Position numbers and translations under genes: made by a program. The notes under the pieces are model-generated. The model did no database searches, was not told the origin of the DNA, and saw only the letters and a program-made list of their open reading frames with translations. Source: Sulfuritalea sp. (lineage in GTDB: Bacteria; Pseudomonadota; Gammaproteobacteria; Burkholderiales; Rhodocyclaceae). From it: DNA of 37,167 nt. The stretch lies in NCBI GenBank assembly GCA_030696505.1, contig JAUYSD010000331.1, forward strand, positions 1 to 37,167, written 5' to 3'. Each line of letters opens with the position of its first letter. The stretch's first letter is position 1. This document shows positions 1 through 8,458 of this stretch, one piece after another.

Positions 1-49
1 TGCGGGCGACGCTTGTATTGTTTATCTCTGATCCGCGAGGAGTAGCCTC

Positions 50-775
50 ATGTCGCAATCAATCACCCGCGAGGCTGCGCTGCGTGTGGCCCTGGCCGCA
101 CGCGAACTGGACAATATCCCGGTCAGGGAACTGGTCTCGGCCTTGGCCGCGCGGCTCGACCTGCCGCTGACCGAAGCCAAGCTGAAAACCGTGACGGTCG
201 CCGACCTGCAGTTGATCCTGCAGGGCGACGATATCGTCGAGACCGGCACGCCGAAGGAACAGCTCAAGCAGGCCGTGCGCCTGTTGTGGGGCGAAGGCGT
301 CAGCGGCAGTGACCTGCCGCTGCCGGAGTCTTATGAGGAAGGCGAGCTGCCAGGCTCGATCCGCGTCGCCTGCGCCTCGAACAATGGCGTACTGCTCGAC
401 GGCCATTTCGGCTCCTGCGAGCGCTTCCTGATCTACCAGGTGTCGCCCACAGAGGCGCGGCTGATCGACCTGCGCCCGACCCTGGAAGCCGACCACGCCG
501 AGGACCGCAACGTCGCGCGCGCCGCGCTGATCAAGGATTGCCAGGTGGTCTATGTGCAATCGATCGGCGGCCCGGCCACGGCCAAGGTGGTGCGTGCCGG
601 TGTGCATCCGGTGAAAGTCGCATTTGACAAAAATTCGGGCGGCACGGCGCTTGATACGCTGGCCAAGCTGCAGCAGGCGCTGAATTCACCGCCGCCCTGG
701 CTGGCGCGCGCCATGGGCGTCGAGGCCGGCTCGCTGGCGAAGTTCGTTGCCGCGGCGGAGCGCGCCGACGCGTGA
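50..775 (+). CDS. nifY: NifY/NafY-type nitrogenase cofactor carrier
   Basis: The 241-aa protein belongs to the NifX/NifY/VnfX cofactor-binding family. Known members hold FeMo-co or its precursor and bind apo-dinitrogenase until cofactor insertion. The N-terminal ~95 residues are a helical domain like that of NifY/NafY. Residues ~103-225 form the dinitrogenase cofactor domain, with IRVACASNNG followed by GHFG, where the His is the expected ligand region. The ATG is preceded by a GAGGAG ribosome site (38-43). The stop overlaps the GTG of the next gene, so the two are probably co-translated. Position upstream of nifEN matches nifY in Azotobacter-like clusters. NafY is the alternative name for the same fold. 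Confidence 0.85.
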   Translation: MSQSITREAALRVALAARELDNIPVRELVSALAARLDLPLTEAKLKTVTVADLQLILQGDDIVETGTPKEQLKQAVRLLWGEGVSGSDLPLPESYEEGELPGSIRVACASNNGVLLDGHFGSCERFLIYQVSPTEARLIDLRPTLEADHAEDRNVARAALIKDCQVVYVQSIGGPATAKVVRAGVHPVKVAFDKNSGGTALDTLAKLQQALNSPPPWLARAMGVEAGSLAKFVAAAERADA

Positions 776-1554
776 TTGCCGCCCGCATGTTCGAACGCAT
801 CGAAGCTTCGACCGCCATCGGCGAGGACGCAGCGCATTGCGCGCACTGCAGCTACGCCGCGACACTGCTCGTCGCCGGCGCCTGCGACCCCCATGACGTT
901 TGCGTCATGGCGCAGAGCGGGCGACGCATCGAGCGTTTCTTCAAGCGCCACCCGCAGTACGCCGAGAGCTGCCTGCGCGATGAGTTCTGGGAACGCCGCG
1001 CGATCGCCGCGCGTTACGCGCCGCTGGCGGCGATCCTGTCGCTGGTTCGGGATGCGGACGAGGCGGTGCGCCGCGTCGTCGCCTCGCGCCTGGCGCCGGA
1101 AGACGCGGCTGTACTGATGCACGACCCCGACCGCGAGGTGCGCATCACCGTGGCGCAGCGATTGGCACCCGGGCAGTTGCTGAAAATGGCCGGCGACCCC
1201 GACTACATGGTGCGCGTGGTGGTGGCGCGGCGCCTGTCGCACGGCAAGCTGTCGCGCCTGATCGACGACCCCGAGCGCGAAGTGCGCAAGACCGTGGCGC
1301 GCCGTCTGCCGGCCTTTGCCCTGGCGCGGCTGCTGGACGACCCCGAAGTCGAGGTGCGGCGCATCGTCGCCGAACGTGCCCTGCCGCAGGAAGCCCTGCG
1401 CCTGCTCGACGACGACGATTGGCTGGTGCGCCTGGCGGCGGTGCGGCAGGCGCCGGTGGATGCCGTGCGCGGTCGGCTCGACGATGCGGAAGCCGAGGTG
1501 CGCCGTGCGGCCTGGGAGCGCCTGCAAGGTGCGGGAACAAGGGAGCAGAAATGA
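772..1554 (+). CDS. LRV (leucine-rich repeat variant) 4Fe-4S protein
   Basis: The 260-aa protein has an N-terminal Cys cluster (C23, C26, C38, C44, pattern C-x2-C-x11-C-x5-C), as in the LRV FeS4 domain. It is followed by ~24-residue helical repeats rich in 'DDPExEVRxxVARRL' from ~residue 80 to the end. The first described LRV protein comes from the Azotobacter vinelandii nif region. Its function there is not settled, and a protein-docking or cluster-handling role is inference. GTG at 772 overlaps the nifY stop (GTGA). An in-frame ATG at 787 is the alternative start. The stop overlaps the next ATG by four bases, which supports one operon. Confidence 0.85.
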   Translation: MIAARMFERIEASTAIGEDAAHCAHCSYAATLLVAGACDPHDVCVMAQSGRRIERFFKRHPQYAESCLRDEFWERRAIAARYAPLAAILSLVRDADEAVRRVVASRLAPEDAAVLMHDPDREVRITVAQRLAPGQLLKMAGDPDYMVRVVVARRLSHGKLSRLIDDPEREVRKTVARRLPAFALARLLDDPEVEVRRIVAERALPQEALRLLDDDDWLVRLAAVRQAPVDAVRGRLDDAEAEVRRAAWERLQGAGTREQK

Positions 1555-2525
1555 ACCAGCAGACCAAGTGGGACGAACTGTCGCGCAGGATTGCCGAACT
1601 CTGCGTGCGGGTGCCGGCATCGGCTGGCCCGGAGGTGCTGGCGCGGGCATTGTCGGCGCTGGCGTCTGAGCTGGTCTTCCGCGAAGTGCTGGTGCGCGGC
1701 GGCTGGTATCGCCTCGGCGGCGTGGTCGAGGCGGACGGCGTGCAACTGGCGGACGACCTGGAACAGTGGGCTGGCGCCGAGCTCGCCGCGCGCGGCGACG
1801 ACATAAGCGCGCTGTGCGAGGACTATGCCGGGCGCGGCCTGCGCGCGACGCGACTCTCCGGCCGCACGCATTACTTCGTCGCTGCCAGCGGACCCCAGGC
1901 CACCGATTTCGTTCAGATCGAAATCGAGGAGCTGCAGGAAGTGGTTTGTCACGCCTTGTTCGCGGGCGACACCGTGCCGACCGGCATCGAGGAGCTGGTC
2001 GATCCGCGCGGCGGCGAGGGCGGCTGCGGCGCGGCCGCGCGGCCGCTGGCGGCACCCTTCCTGGCGCTGCGCCGGCTGACGCCGATCGACGCTTTCGTCG
2101 CCCGCATGCGCGCCCAGAAACCGGAGCCGCAGCCTATCCATCGTTTCATCGCGGCCTGGGGAAAATCCAGTGCCGGCGCCGTCACGCAGTTCTCCAACCA
2201 TTGGGTGCTGGCGCTGCGCGAACATCTCGACCGCTACCGGCAACCCGTACTGCATGCCAAACCGGTCGCCGCGCTGAACGGCGATCCGCCCCAATTCGCC
2301 GCCGCCTTCGGCATGCAGGGCCTGGCGCTGCGCGACGCGCTGGCACGCTACGACAAGGCCGCCGGCTATCCGATGGCCTGGTTCTTCCACATGCTGACGA
2401 CGCGCAGCGCGCCGCACGCGCTGGCCGCTGCCGTGATCGACGACCTGCAGGCCGACTTCCACTACCTGCCCGACCGCGATGCCGCGGTGGTCAAGGACTG
2501 GCTGTACCAGCCCTACGGCTTCTGA
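1551..2525 (+). CDS. Conserved-looking nif-cluster protein of unknown function
   Basis: The 324-aa product starts MNQQTKWDEL. ATG 1551 overlaps the LRV stop as ATGA and follows a GGGAGCAG ribosome site, so it is chosen over upstream in-frame positions. I recognise no domain. The protein looks soluble, with no signal peptide or membrane segment and a few scattered Cys that form no cluster motif. Visible features are a Trp/Tyr-rich patch (GGWYRLGG) near residue 52 and an aromatic C-terminus ending WLYQPYGF. Coupling to nifY and lrv, and position just before nifE, suggest an accessory role in nitrogenase maturation. This rests on neighbours only. Confidence 0.7.
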   Translation: MNQQTKWDELSRRIAELCVRVPASAGPEVLARALSALASELVFREVLVRGGWYRLGGVVEADGVQLADDLEQWAGAELAARGDDISALCEDYAGRGLRATRLSGRTHYFVAASGPQATDFVQIEIEELQEVVCHALFAGDTVPTGIEELVDPRGGEGGCGAAARPLAAPFLALRRLTPIDAFVARMRAQKPEPQPIHRFIAAWGKSSAGAVTQFSNHWVLALREHLDRYRQPVLHAKPVAALNGDPPQFAAAFGMQGLALRDALARYDKAAGYPMAWFFHMLTTRSAPHALAAAVIDDLQADFHYLPDRDAAVVKDWLYQPYGF

Positions 2526-2534
2526 CGGGAGTCC

Positions 2535-3110
2535 TCAGACTTCGGGGCCGAAGCAGACCGAATAGTCGCAGCAAGCGGCGCAACTCGGCGACTTGCAGAT
2601 CAGCACTTCGGCGGCTTCGCACAACTGGCGGTAGAAGAACTTCTTCCACTTCATGTCGCCGGCATTCTTCGCCTTCAGTGCGGTAAAGCGCGACTGCATC
2701 AGGGCGTTGAGTTCGACCCGGCTGGGCAGGCCGAGGTCCTGCCAGAGGTGGTTGTCGGCCATGCTCGCGGTGGCGATGGCGTGGGCCAGCCAGCGCGAGT
2801 CGGGCGCGTCGCTGGTCCGGTGGGCCAGCAGCAGGTCCACCAGTTCGTCGAATTCGTCCATGTCGGCGCGCGCCTCGGCCTCGGCCTGTTCGCGCCAGAT
2901 GTGCAGCAGCGGGCGCAAGGGCGCCGCGGCGGGGAAGTAGCTCAGCAGCACCGCGTCGAGTTCGCGCGCGCCGAGGCCGGCCAGCGGCGCGCGCCAGGGT
3001 CCGCGCCGGCGCGGCGCCAGTGCGATGGTGCCGGCCAGCGCCAGCGTCTCGGGCAGATCCGGGTAACTAGCGAAGGCCAGCAGATGCGGGCGCAGGTCGG
3101 TGGCATTCAT
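2535..3110 (-). CDS. nifQ: NifQ, molybdenum donor for FeMo-co synthesis
   Basis: The 191-aa protein ends with the NifQ signature C-x4-C-x2-C-x5-C ([15 protein letters not shown]). In known NifQ this binds the Fe-S/Mo-Fe-S cluster that supplies molybdenum to NifEN. ATG 3110 ([11 protein letters not shown]) is chosen. The frame stays open upstream to 3272, but that extension would run through the NifA site and sigma-54 elements and has basic, low-quality sequence. The gene faces away from nifE, is the only inverted gene in the nif block, and converges on the unknown gene ending at 2525. A -24/-12 element at 3124-3138 would place the transcript start almost at the ATG, so the leader is very short or the start lies further in. 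Confidence 0.9.
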   Translation of the reverse strand: MNATDLRPHLLAFASYPDLPETLALAGTIALAPRRRGPWRAPLAGLGARELDAVLLSYFPAAAPLRPLLHIWREQAEAEARADMDEFDELVDLLLAHRTSDAPDSRWLAHAIATASMADNHLWQDLGLPSRVELNALMQSRFTALKAKNAGDMKWKKFFYRQLCEAAEVLICKSPSCAACCDYSVCFGPEV

Positions 3111-3123
3111 GCCGATCGGTATT

Positions 3124-3138
3124 GCATGAACAATGCCA
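3124..3138 (-). promoter_or_regulatory. Candidate sigma-54 -24/-12 promoter of nifQ
   Basis: On the minus strand the sequence reads TGGCATTGTTCATGC. The invariant GG (-24) and GC (-12) are separated by exactly ten bases. The -12 half is ATGC rather than the usual TTGC. The element ends only ~14 bases before the nifQ ATG, leaving almost no leader, which lowers confidence. Confidence 0.45.
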
Positions 3139-3178
3139 GGCGCCAAAGCCGCGCTGCTCCGCGGGATCTGCAAGCGCA

Positions 3179-3194
3179 TGTAGCAAATCCGACA
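3179..3194 (+). promoter_or_regulatory. NifA upstream activator site (nifE/nifQ)
   Basis: This is TGT-N10-ACA, the exact palindromic consensus for NifA binding. It lies 72 bases upstream of the nifE -24/-12 element and ~40 bases from the nifQ candidate promoter. One bound NifA could therefore serve both divergent genes. Confidence 0.7.
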
Positions 3195-3266
3195 AAACAA
3201 TGTGCGGCCTGCCGCATCGCCGTGTCGCCAGCGCCAACTCTTCAGCGTCGTCAAGGGCTTGCGCCC

Positions 3267-3281
3267 TGGCATGGGGCTTGC
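3267..3281 (+). promoter_or_regulatory. Sigma-54 -24/-12 promoter of nifE operon
   Basis: The sequence is TGGCATGGGGCTTGC, with GG and GC spaced by ten bases and a consensus TTGC at -12. It ends 30 bases before the preferred nifE ATG (3312). Together with the NifA site at 3179-3194 it indicates nitrogen-fixation-specific, RpoN-dependent expression of nifE and the genes after it. Confidence 0.8.
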
Positions 3282-3311
3282 GAATCACTGGGCAACCCTA
3301 TGAGGCCCCCG

Positions 3312-4748
3312 ATGAAAGCCTTTGAGATCGCCGAACTGCTGAACGAGCCTGCCTGCGCCCACAACAAGAAGGAGAAGTCCGGCTGCGCCAAGACCAAGCC
3401 CGGCGCCACGGCCGGCGGCTGCTCCTTCGACGGCGCGCAGATCGCGCTTTTGCCGATCGCCGACGTTGCCCACATCGTGCATGGCCCGATCGCCTGCGCC
3501 GGCTCCTCCTGGGACAACCGCGGCACACGCTCCAGCGGGCCGACGCTCTACCGCATCGGCATGACCACCGACCTCACCGAGCAGGATATCGTCATGGGTC
3601 GCGGCGAGAAGCGGCTGTTCCATGCGATCAAGCAGGCGATCGACGATTACCAACCTGCAGCCGTGTTCCTCTACTCGACCTGCGTTCCGGCGCTGATCGG
3701 CGACGACCTCGGCGCGGTGGCCAAGGCCGCCACCGAGCTGTGGGGCGTGCCCGTGGTGCCGGTCGATTGCGCCGGCTTCTACGGCACCAAGAACCTCGGC
3801 AACCGCATCGCCGGCGAAGCCATGTTCAAGCACGTGATCGGCACCCGCGAGCCGGAGCCGGTGCCGGACAGCGCGCAGCGCCCCGGCATCGCCGTGCATG
3901 ACGTGAACCTGATCGGCGAATACAACATCGCCGGCGAGTTCTGGCATGTCGCACCCCTGTTCGACGAACTCGGCCTGCGCATCCTGTGCTCGCTCTCGGG
4001 GGATGCGCGCTTCCATGAAGTGCAGACCATGCACCGCGCCCAGGCCTCGATGGTGGTCTGCGCCAAGGCCTTGCTGAATGTGGCGAGGAAGCTCGAAACC
4101 GATTACGGCGTGCCATTTTTCGAGGGCAGCTTTTACGGCATCACCGACACCTCGCAGGCCTTGCGCGACTTCGCCCGCCTGCTCGGCGACGATGATCTGA
4201 CGGCGCGCACCGAGGCGCTGATCGCGCGCGAAGAAGCGAAGATTCGCACGGCGCTGGAGCCCTGGGCCGATCGCCTCAAGGGCAAGCGCGTGCTGCTCTA
4301 TACCGGCGGCGTCAAGTCCTGGTCGGTGGTCTCGGCGCTGCAGGACCTGGGCATGAACGTGGTCGCCACCGGCACCAACAAATCCACCGAGGAAGACAAG
4401 GCGCGCATCCGCGAAATCATGGGTGAGGACGCGAAAATGATCACCGACGGCAGCCCCAAGGCGCTGCTGCAGGCCTACAAGGACTACAACGCCGACATCC
4501 TGATCGCCGGCGGGCGCAACCTCTACACGGCGCTCAAGGCGCGCATTCCCTTCCTCGACATCAACCAGGAACGCGAGTTCGGCTACGCCGGCTACGAGGG
4601 CATGCTGGAACTCGTGCGCCAACTCGCGCTGACCCTCGAAGCGCCGGTGTGGAGCAGGGTGCGCAAACCCGCGCCTTGGGCGGCACAGAAGGCGGTCGGT
4701 GAACCATTGACAGACATTCGGACGGCACTGGAGGCCAGCCATGGCTGA
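3312..4748 (+). CDS. nifE: NifE, alpha-like subunit of FeMo-co scaffold
   Basis: The 478-aa protein forms the NifE2N2 complex on which the NifB product is turned into FeMo-co. Cys ligands fall at C37 (GGCSFDGA), C62 (IACAG) and C124 ([11 protein letters not shown]), the positions known from Azotobacter Nif[13 protein letters not shown] is also typical. ATG 3312 is preferred because GAGG lies six bases upstream. An in-frame ATG at 3300 would add four residues (MRPP). The frame is open far upstream (to 2748), but that part is antisense to nifQ and crosses the promoter. The stop overlaps the nifN start by eight bases. Confidence 0.95.
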   Translation: MKAFEIAELLNEPACAHNKKEKSGCAKTKPGATAGGCSFDGAQIALLPIADVAHIVHGPIACAGSSWDNRGTRSSGPTLYRIGMTTDLTEQDIVMGRGEKRLFHAIKQAIDDYQPAAVFLYSTCVPALIGDDLGAVAKAATELWGVPVVPVDCAGFYGTKNLGNRIAGEAMFKHVIGTREPEPVPDSAQRPGIAVHDVNLIGEYNIAGEFWHVAPLFDELGLRILCSLSGDARFHEVQTMHRAQASMVVCAKALLNVARKLETDYGVPFFEGSFYGITDTSQALRDFARLLGDDDLTARTEALIAREEAKIRTALEPWADRLKGKRVLLYTGGVKSWSVVSALQDLGMNVVATGTNKSTEEDKARIREIMGEDAKMITDGSPKALLQAYKDYNADILIAGGRNLYTALKARIPFLDINQEREFGYAGYEGMLELVRQLALTLEAPVWSRVRKPAPWAAQKAVGEPLTDIRTALEASHG

Positions 4749-6138
4749 GATCTTCAAACGCAGCAAGCCGCTGGCGGTGAACCCGCTCAAGGCCAGCCAG
4801 CCCATAGGTGCGGCGCTGGCCTTCCTTGGCCTGAAAAATGCCATTCCGATGCTGCACGGCTCGCAGGGTTGCACGGCCTTCGGCAAGGTGTTCTTCGTGC
4901 GCCATTTCCGTGAGCCGATTCCGCTGCAGACCACGGCCATGGACCAGGTGTCGTCGATCATGAGCGCTGACGACAACGTCATCGAAGGCCTGCGCGTGAT
5001 CTGCGAGAAGAACGCGCCGGACGTGATCGGCCTGCCGACCACGGGCTTGTCCGAGACACAAGGCGTGGACATCAAACGCCTGGTGCGCGAGTTCCGCGAT
5101 AAGCATCCGCAGTTCGCGGCGACGGCCGTGGTGCCGGTGAACACGCCGGACTTTTCCGGCTGCCTCGAATCGGGCTTTGCGCTGGCCATGGAAGCCATCA
5201 TCGATGTGATGGTTGAAGAGTCGGTCGTGGTGGGACGCCGCAAGAAGCAAGTCAATGTCCTTTGTTCGTCCATGCTGACGCCGGGCGACACCGAAGCGAT
5301 CAAGGAATGGATCGAAGCCTTCGGCCTGCGTCCGGTGCTGCTGCCCGACATCGGCGATTCGCTCGACGGCCACCTGGTCGATGCCGAAACCACGCCGCTG
5401 ACCCTGGGCGGCACGCCGAAGGGTGAGATCGCCAGCATGGGCGAATCGGCCGCGACGCTGGTCATCGGCCGTTCGCTGGCCAAGGCCGCCGATCTGCTGA
5501 AGCAACGCACCGGCGTGCCCGATTTCCGCTTCGACCACCTGCTCGGACTCGACGCCTGCGATGCCTTCACCCTGGCACTGGCGCAGATTTCCGGCCAGCC
5601 GGTGCCGGCCCGGATCGACCGCCAGCGCGCGCAACTGCAGGACGCGATGGTCGATACGCATTTCATGACCGGCTTCCTGCGCGTGGGCATCGCCGCCGAC
5701 CCCGACCTGCTGCTCGGACTTGGAACATTCCTCGCCGGCGTCGGCGCAGAAATCGTTTCGGCGGTTGCCCCGGCGCGCGCCGAGACCCTGGCCGAGGTGC
5801 CGGGTCATTCGGTACAAATCGGCGACCTCGAAGACCTCGAACGCGGCGCGCTGAAACACCGCGCGCAGTTGCTGATTTCCAATTCGCACGCCGCGCAGGC
5901 CGCCGCAAGTTTGCAGATTCCGCTACTGCGCGCCGGCTTTCCGCAGTACGACTGGGTCGGCGGCTATGCGCGGACCTGGGTCGGCTATCGCGGCGCGCGC
6001 GCGGCCCTGTTCGACATCGCCAACCTATTCCTGGGCAACCATCATGACACCCCTGCCTATCGATCCATCTACCGCACCGACGCCGGACTCGATCCGCAAG
6101 AACGGGCGCCGGCTGGCGCTGGCCTGGTCCGCCACTAG
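4741..6138 (+). CDS. nifN: NifN, beta-like subunit of FeMo-co scaffold
   Basis: The 465-aa protein is the partner of NifE in the cofactor assembly scaffold. The N-terminus ([16 protein letters not shown], then [13 protein letters not shown]) is diagnostic for NifN, and C44 matches the conserved cluster ligand. The length fits the family. ATG 4741 lies inside the end of nifE with an eight-base overlap. NifX starts four bases after the NifN stop, so E, N and X form one tight unit. Confidence 0.95.
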   Translation: MAEIFKRSKPLAVNPLKASQPIGAALAFLGLKNAIPMLHGSQGCTAFGKVFFVRHFREPIPLQTTAMDQVSSIMSADDNVIEGLRVICEKNAPDVIGLPTTGLSETQGVDIKRLVREFRDKHPQFAATAVVPVNTPDFSGCLESGFALAMEAIIDVMVEESVVVGRRKKQVNVLCSSMLTPGDTEAIKEWIEAFGLRPVLLPDIGDSLDGHLVDAETTPLTLGGTPKGEIASMGESAATLVIGRSLAKAADLLKQRTGVPDFRFDHLLGLDACDAFTLALAQISGQPVPARIDRQRAQLQDAMVDTHFMTGFLRVGIAADPDLLLGLGTFLAGVGAEIVSAVAPARAETLAEVPGHSVQIGDLEDLERGALKHRAQLLISNSHAAQAAASLQIPLLRAGFPQYDWVGGYARTWVGYRGARAALFDIANLFLGNHHDTPAYRSIYRTDAGLDPQERAPAGAGLVRH

Positions 6139-6142
6139 CGCG

Positions 6143-6577
6143 ATGTCAAACAAGCCGGCCATGCTCAGGCTCGCCTTCGCCTCCGACGATCGCGCCACGG
6201 TCAATCAGCACTTCGGCGCCGCCGTCGGCTTCGCCATCTATGCGCTGGACGGCGAACGCTGGCAACTGGTCGAACTCGCCGAGTTTCCGCCCGAGACCAT
6301 GGACGGCAACGAGGGCAAGCTGCCGGCCAAAATCGCCGCGCTGGCCGGTTGCGCCGCCGTGTATTGCCTCGCCGCCGGCGGCTCGGCGGTCAAGCAGTTG
6401 CTGGCCGCAGGCGTGCAGCCGATGCGCCTGGACGACGAGACGCCGATCGATGCGCTGCTGAAGCAGGTCAGCGCGGCCATCAGGGACGGCGGCATTCCCT
6501 GGGTGGACAAGGCGCTGCGCCGCGGCGGCGATGCCGCGCGCTTCGAGCGCATGGCGCTGGAAGCCTGGGAAGAATGA
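6143..6577 (+). CDS. nifX: NifX, NifB-co/FeMo-co precursor carrier
   Basis: The 144-aa protein of the dinitrogenase cofactor-binding family shuttles NifB-co and the VK-cluster around NifEN in known systems. LRLAFASDDRATVNQHFG near the N-terminus carries the expected HFG motif, and the length fits single-domain NifX. ATG 6143 (MSNKPAML) lies four bases after the nifN stop. An in-frame ATG at 6044 would add 33 low-quality residues overlapping nifN and is not favoured. It is homologous to the C-terminal half of the nifY product in this window. Confidence 0.9.
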   Translation: MSNKPAMLRLAFASDDRATVNQHFGAAVGFAIYALDGERWQLVELAEFPPETMDGNEGKLPAKIAALAGCAAVYCLAAGGSAVKQLLAAGVQPMRLDDETPIDALLKQVSAAIRDGGIPWVDKALRRGGDAARFERMALEAWEE

Positions 6578-6611
6578 AACGCCGCAAACAATTTACCTAC
6601 GGAGAAACGCC

Positions 6612-7091
6612 ATGACTGCTGTCCTCACCCTCGCTGCCGAAACCACCGACGACCCGATCTACCAGACCGACTTCATCGTCGAGATGCTGCGCCAGACGCG
6701 TGCGCTCGACAGTTACGGCCAGTGGGACGGCAAGACGCCGCAGCAGATCCTCGACAGCTACGTGCTGACCAAGGAGCGGAAGCGCGAGATTCCTGTCATC
6801 GGCGACCCGGACGAGCAGATCATTGCCCGCGTCAAGTCCTTCCACAACGCGATCGCGGTGCTGATCGAAAAGGAATGCGGCCTGATGGCGGTGCCCTTCG
6901 TGCAACTGACTCACGAAGGTTTCGGCCGCGCCCTGATCGTGGTCGGCAAGCTGGTGGTGATGGACCGCACCCTGCGCGACGTGCATCGCTTCGGCTTCGA
7001 GAGCCTGTCGAAGATGAAGACCGAGGCCGACAAGTATCTCGGCGTTGCGCTGGAAATCATCGGCAAGTATCCGGAAGTGGCAGGGCTTTGA
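6612..7091 (+). CDS. NifX-associated nitrogen fixation protein (DUF269)
   Basis: The 159-aa protein matches the small, soluble NifX-associated family that almost always follows nifX. Recognisable parts are DPIYQTDFIVEMLRQTRALD near the N-terminus and VGKLVVMDRTLRDVHRFGF in the C-terminal half. Its biochemical role is not established. ATG 6612 is preceded by GGAGAA (6601-6606) and lies 34 bases after nifX. The distance to the next gene is unusually large and holds a repeat element. Confidence 0.88.
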   Translation: MTAVLTLAAETTDDPIYQTDFIVEMLRQTRALDSYGQWDGKTPQQILDSYVLTKERKREIPVIGDPDEQIIARVKSFHNAIAVLIEKECGLMAVPFVQLTHEGFGRALIVVGKLVVMDRTLRDVHRFGFESLSKMKTEADKYLGVALEIIGKYPEVAGL

Positions 7092-7110
7092 AATGAAACC
7101 TGGGGTTTGG

Positions 7111-7378
7111 TGCGCGAACGGGCCGGCGTGGCGTTTCCTCCCGTGCGCGAACGTGCCGGTGGGGTGCTCTGCGCCGCTCATGTCACCCGTCGTCGGCCTG
7201 CGGCCTCCTCCTCCTTCTTTACTTCGCTATGCAGAGCACCCCACCGGCCCGTTCGGGATAGGCCGTGGGTGTTTGGCGGCCAAGAACCGCGGGCGTATCC
7301 CGCCGTGGGTGGCAGGGGGCCGACATGGCGAAGTAAAGAAGGAGGACCGGGCGCAGCCCGGTCCGGGTGACATGAGCG
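7111..7378. repeat. Palindromic intergenic repeat element (REP/BIME-like)
   Basis: The 378-base gap 7092-7469 holds no convincing gene but several related repeats. An 18-base near-direct repeat occurs at 7111-7128 and 7144-7161. Inverted arms 7148-7172 and 7231-7255 match over 25 bases with one mismatch. A longer inverted pair, 7175-7227 against 7328-7378, matches at both ends (CGCTCATGTCACCCG and CTCCTTCTTTACTTCGC). A perfect 9-bp hairpin lies at 7344-7364. The layout is like interspersed palindromic elements. It splits the nif run and could fold in mRNA. Confidence 0.75.
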
Positions 7379-7469
7379 ATGGCGGCCCCCTGTCGCCCTC
7401 GGCGCCCGCCGCCAACCAAGAAGGCGATTCTTGCGTCGTGTGTGGCGCAACGCGTGATGGAGTAAAGAC

Positions 7470-7688
7470 ATGACCGACGAAGAACTCAAGGATCTCGACA
7501 AGGAGATCCGGAAACTCAAGCGCATCGCCAGCGAATGGGCCGGAAAGCTGCACGACCTGGTCGAAGAGCGCTTGCCGGCCGGCTATGCCGAAATTCCCGA
7601 AATCTCACAAGGCACGCTGCAGGCCTGTCAGGCATGGGCGGACGCCACCGCGCGGCTGCAGGCGGCGCAGAAAGGGCTTGCATCATGA
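7470..7688 (+). CDS. CCE_0567-family small nif protein (DUF683)
   Basis: The 72-aa helical protein (TDEELKDLDKEIRKLKRIASEWAGKLHDLVEERLP) matches the CCE_0567/DUF683 family common in nif clusters. The cyanobacterial member is a Rop-like helical hairpin reported to bind metal. Its role in nitrogen fixation is unproven. A GGAG lies upstream of the ATG, and the stop overlaps the fdxB start as ATGA, so the pair is translationally coupled. No promoter of the sigma-54 type is visible in the gap before it, so read-through from nifE is likely. Confidence 0.85.
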   Translation: MTDEELKDLDKEIRKLKRIASEWAGKLHDLVEERLPAGYAEIPEISQGTLQACQAWADATARLQAAQKGLAS

Positions 7689-7975
7689 ACGCCAGTGTCG
7701 GTCTCACCCGCGGCGGCACCGAGTGGACGCCGCAGTTCGCCGTCGCCATCGATCCGAAGAAATGCATCGGCTGCGGCCGCTGCTACAAGGTCTGCCCGCG
7801 CAGCGTGCTCGATCTGGTCGAGCGCGGCGAGGACCAGATGGATGAAGACGAGGACTATGACGACGACCAGATGATGGTCATGACCATCGCCGACGGCGGC
7901 GACTGCATCGGCTGCGGTTCCTGCGGCCGCGTCTGTCCCAAGGGCTGTTACAGCTATTCCAGCGCGGAAGCGTGA
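7685..7975 (+). CDS. fdxB: Nif-specific ferredoxin III, 2[4Fe-4S]
   Basis: The 96-aa ferredoxin has two clusters. The first is C27-x2-C30-x2-C33-x3-C37-P. The second is C74-x2-C77-x2-C80-x3-C84-P-x2-C88. Between them is a strongly acidic insert (residues ~49-62, EDQMDEDEDYDDDQ), as is usual for FdxB/ferredoxin III of nif clusters. It probably supplies electrons to cofactor assembly or nitrogenase. It overlaps the previous gene by ATGA and the next by GTGA. Confidence 0.9.
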   Translation: MNASVGLTRGGTEWTPQFAVAIDPKKCIGCGRCYKVCPRSVLDLVERGEDQMDEDEDYDDDQMMVMTIADGGDCIGCGSCGRVCPKGCYSYSSAEA

Positions 7976-8313
7976 GTTCAGAGTCGGCACGCGCCGCCGG
8001 CGAGGCCGTGCTGGATCGGCTGCGTGCCGAAGCGGCGCACTACGGCGTCGAGCTGCCGGACCTGGTCTGGGAGTCGGCGCATTTCGATCGGCAGCGCGAT
8101 CCGCTCAGTGGCCTCGATGCGCTGCTGGCGCGTTGGCAATGCGCCGGGCGCAGCGTGCAACTTGTCCTGCGGCCCGATGGCCACGTCTATGGCGAATGCG
8201 ATCTGCTGATCGACCATCCGGCGCGGCCGGGTTTCTGGATGGATACGCTGGCCGTCTGGGGTTTGCCGCCGGCACTCCGATGCGAACCCAACCTGATTGC
8301 AAAACCCGACTGA
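7972..8313 (+). CDS. Hypothetical protein coupled to fdxB
   Basis: The 113-aa product begins with GTG 7972 inside the fdxB stop. The frame is GC-rich with normal codon use up to 8313. I do not recognise a family. It has three Cys (in WQCAG, GECDLL and RCEP) with no cluster motif, no signal peptide and no membrane segment. The overlap with fdxB and the following NifA-controlled promoter place it as the last gene of the nifE transcript. A small nitrogenase accessory factor is a guess from context only. Confidence 0.6.
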   Translation: MSSESARAAGEAVLDRLRAEAAHYGVELPDLVWESAHFDRQRDPLSGLDALLARWQCAGRSVQLVLRPDGHVYGECDLLIDHPARPGFWMDTLAVWGLPPALRCEPNLIAKPD

Positions 8314-8320
8314 GTGCGCT

Positions 8321-8336
8321 TGTCATGTTTGCGACA
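8321..8336 (+). promoter_or_regulatory. NifA upstream activator site (iscA-nifUS)
   Basis: This is TGT-N10-ACA in the 145-base gap before the IscA-type gene, 52 bases upstream of its -24/-12 element. Same consensus and arrangement as at 3179-3194. Confidence 0.7.
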
Positions 8337-8388
8337 AGGCCGCCGTGTCACCAGCGCCAACTTTCACATAAACAATAAGTTGCAAGCG

Positions 8389-8403
8389 TGGCACGGGCTT
8401 TGC
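8389..8403 (+). promoter_or_regulatory. Sigma-54 -24/-12 promoter of iscA-nifUS
   Basis: TGGCACGGGCTTTGC has a consensus TGGCAC at -24, TTGC at -12 and ten bases between GG and GC. It lies 55 bases before the ATG at 8459, with AAGGAGAA as ribosome site just ahead of the start. It defines a second nif transcript for Fe-S cluster supply. Confidence 0.85.
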
Positions 8404-8458
8404 GCTGTATCGCCTGACGCAACCAAAAACTACATCCAGCCCCCTAAGGAGAAATGCC

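Noticed and set aside
3111-3272. 54-residue N-terminal extension of NifQ
   Set aside because: It is Arg/Trp-rich, crosses the shared regulatory region and is unlike NifQ starts.
2748-3311. Extension of the NifE frame more than 180 codons upstream
   Set aside because: It would run antisense through nifQ and through the NifA site and -24/-12 promoter. NifE proteins start near the chosen ATG.
3285-5889. Long minus-strand frames opposite nifE and nifN
   Set aside because: They are antisense to genes with clear catalytic and cluster motifs, and their products show biased Arg/His/Ser composition.
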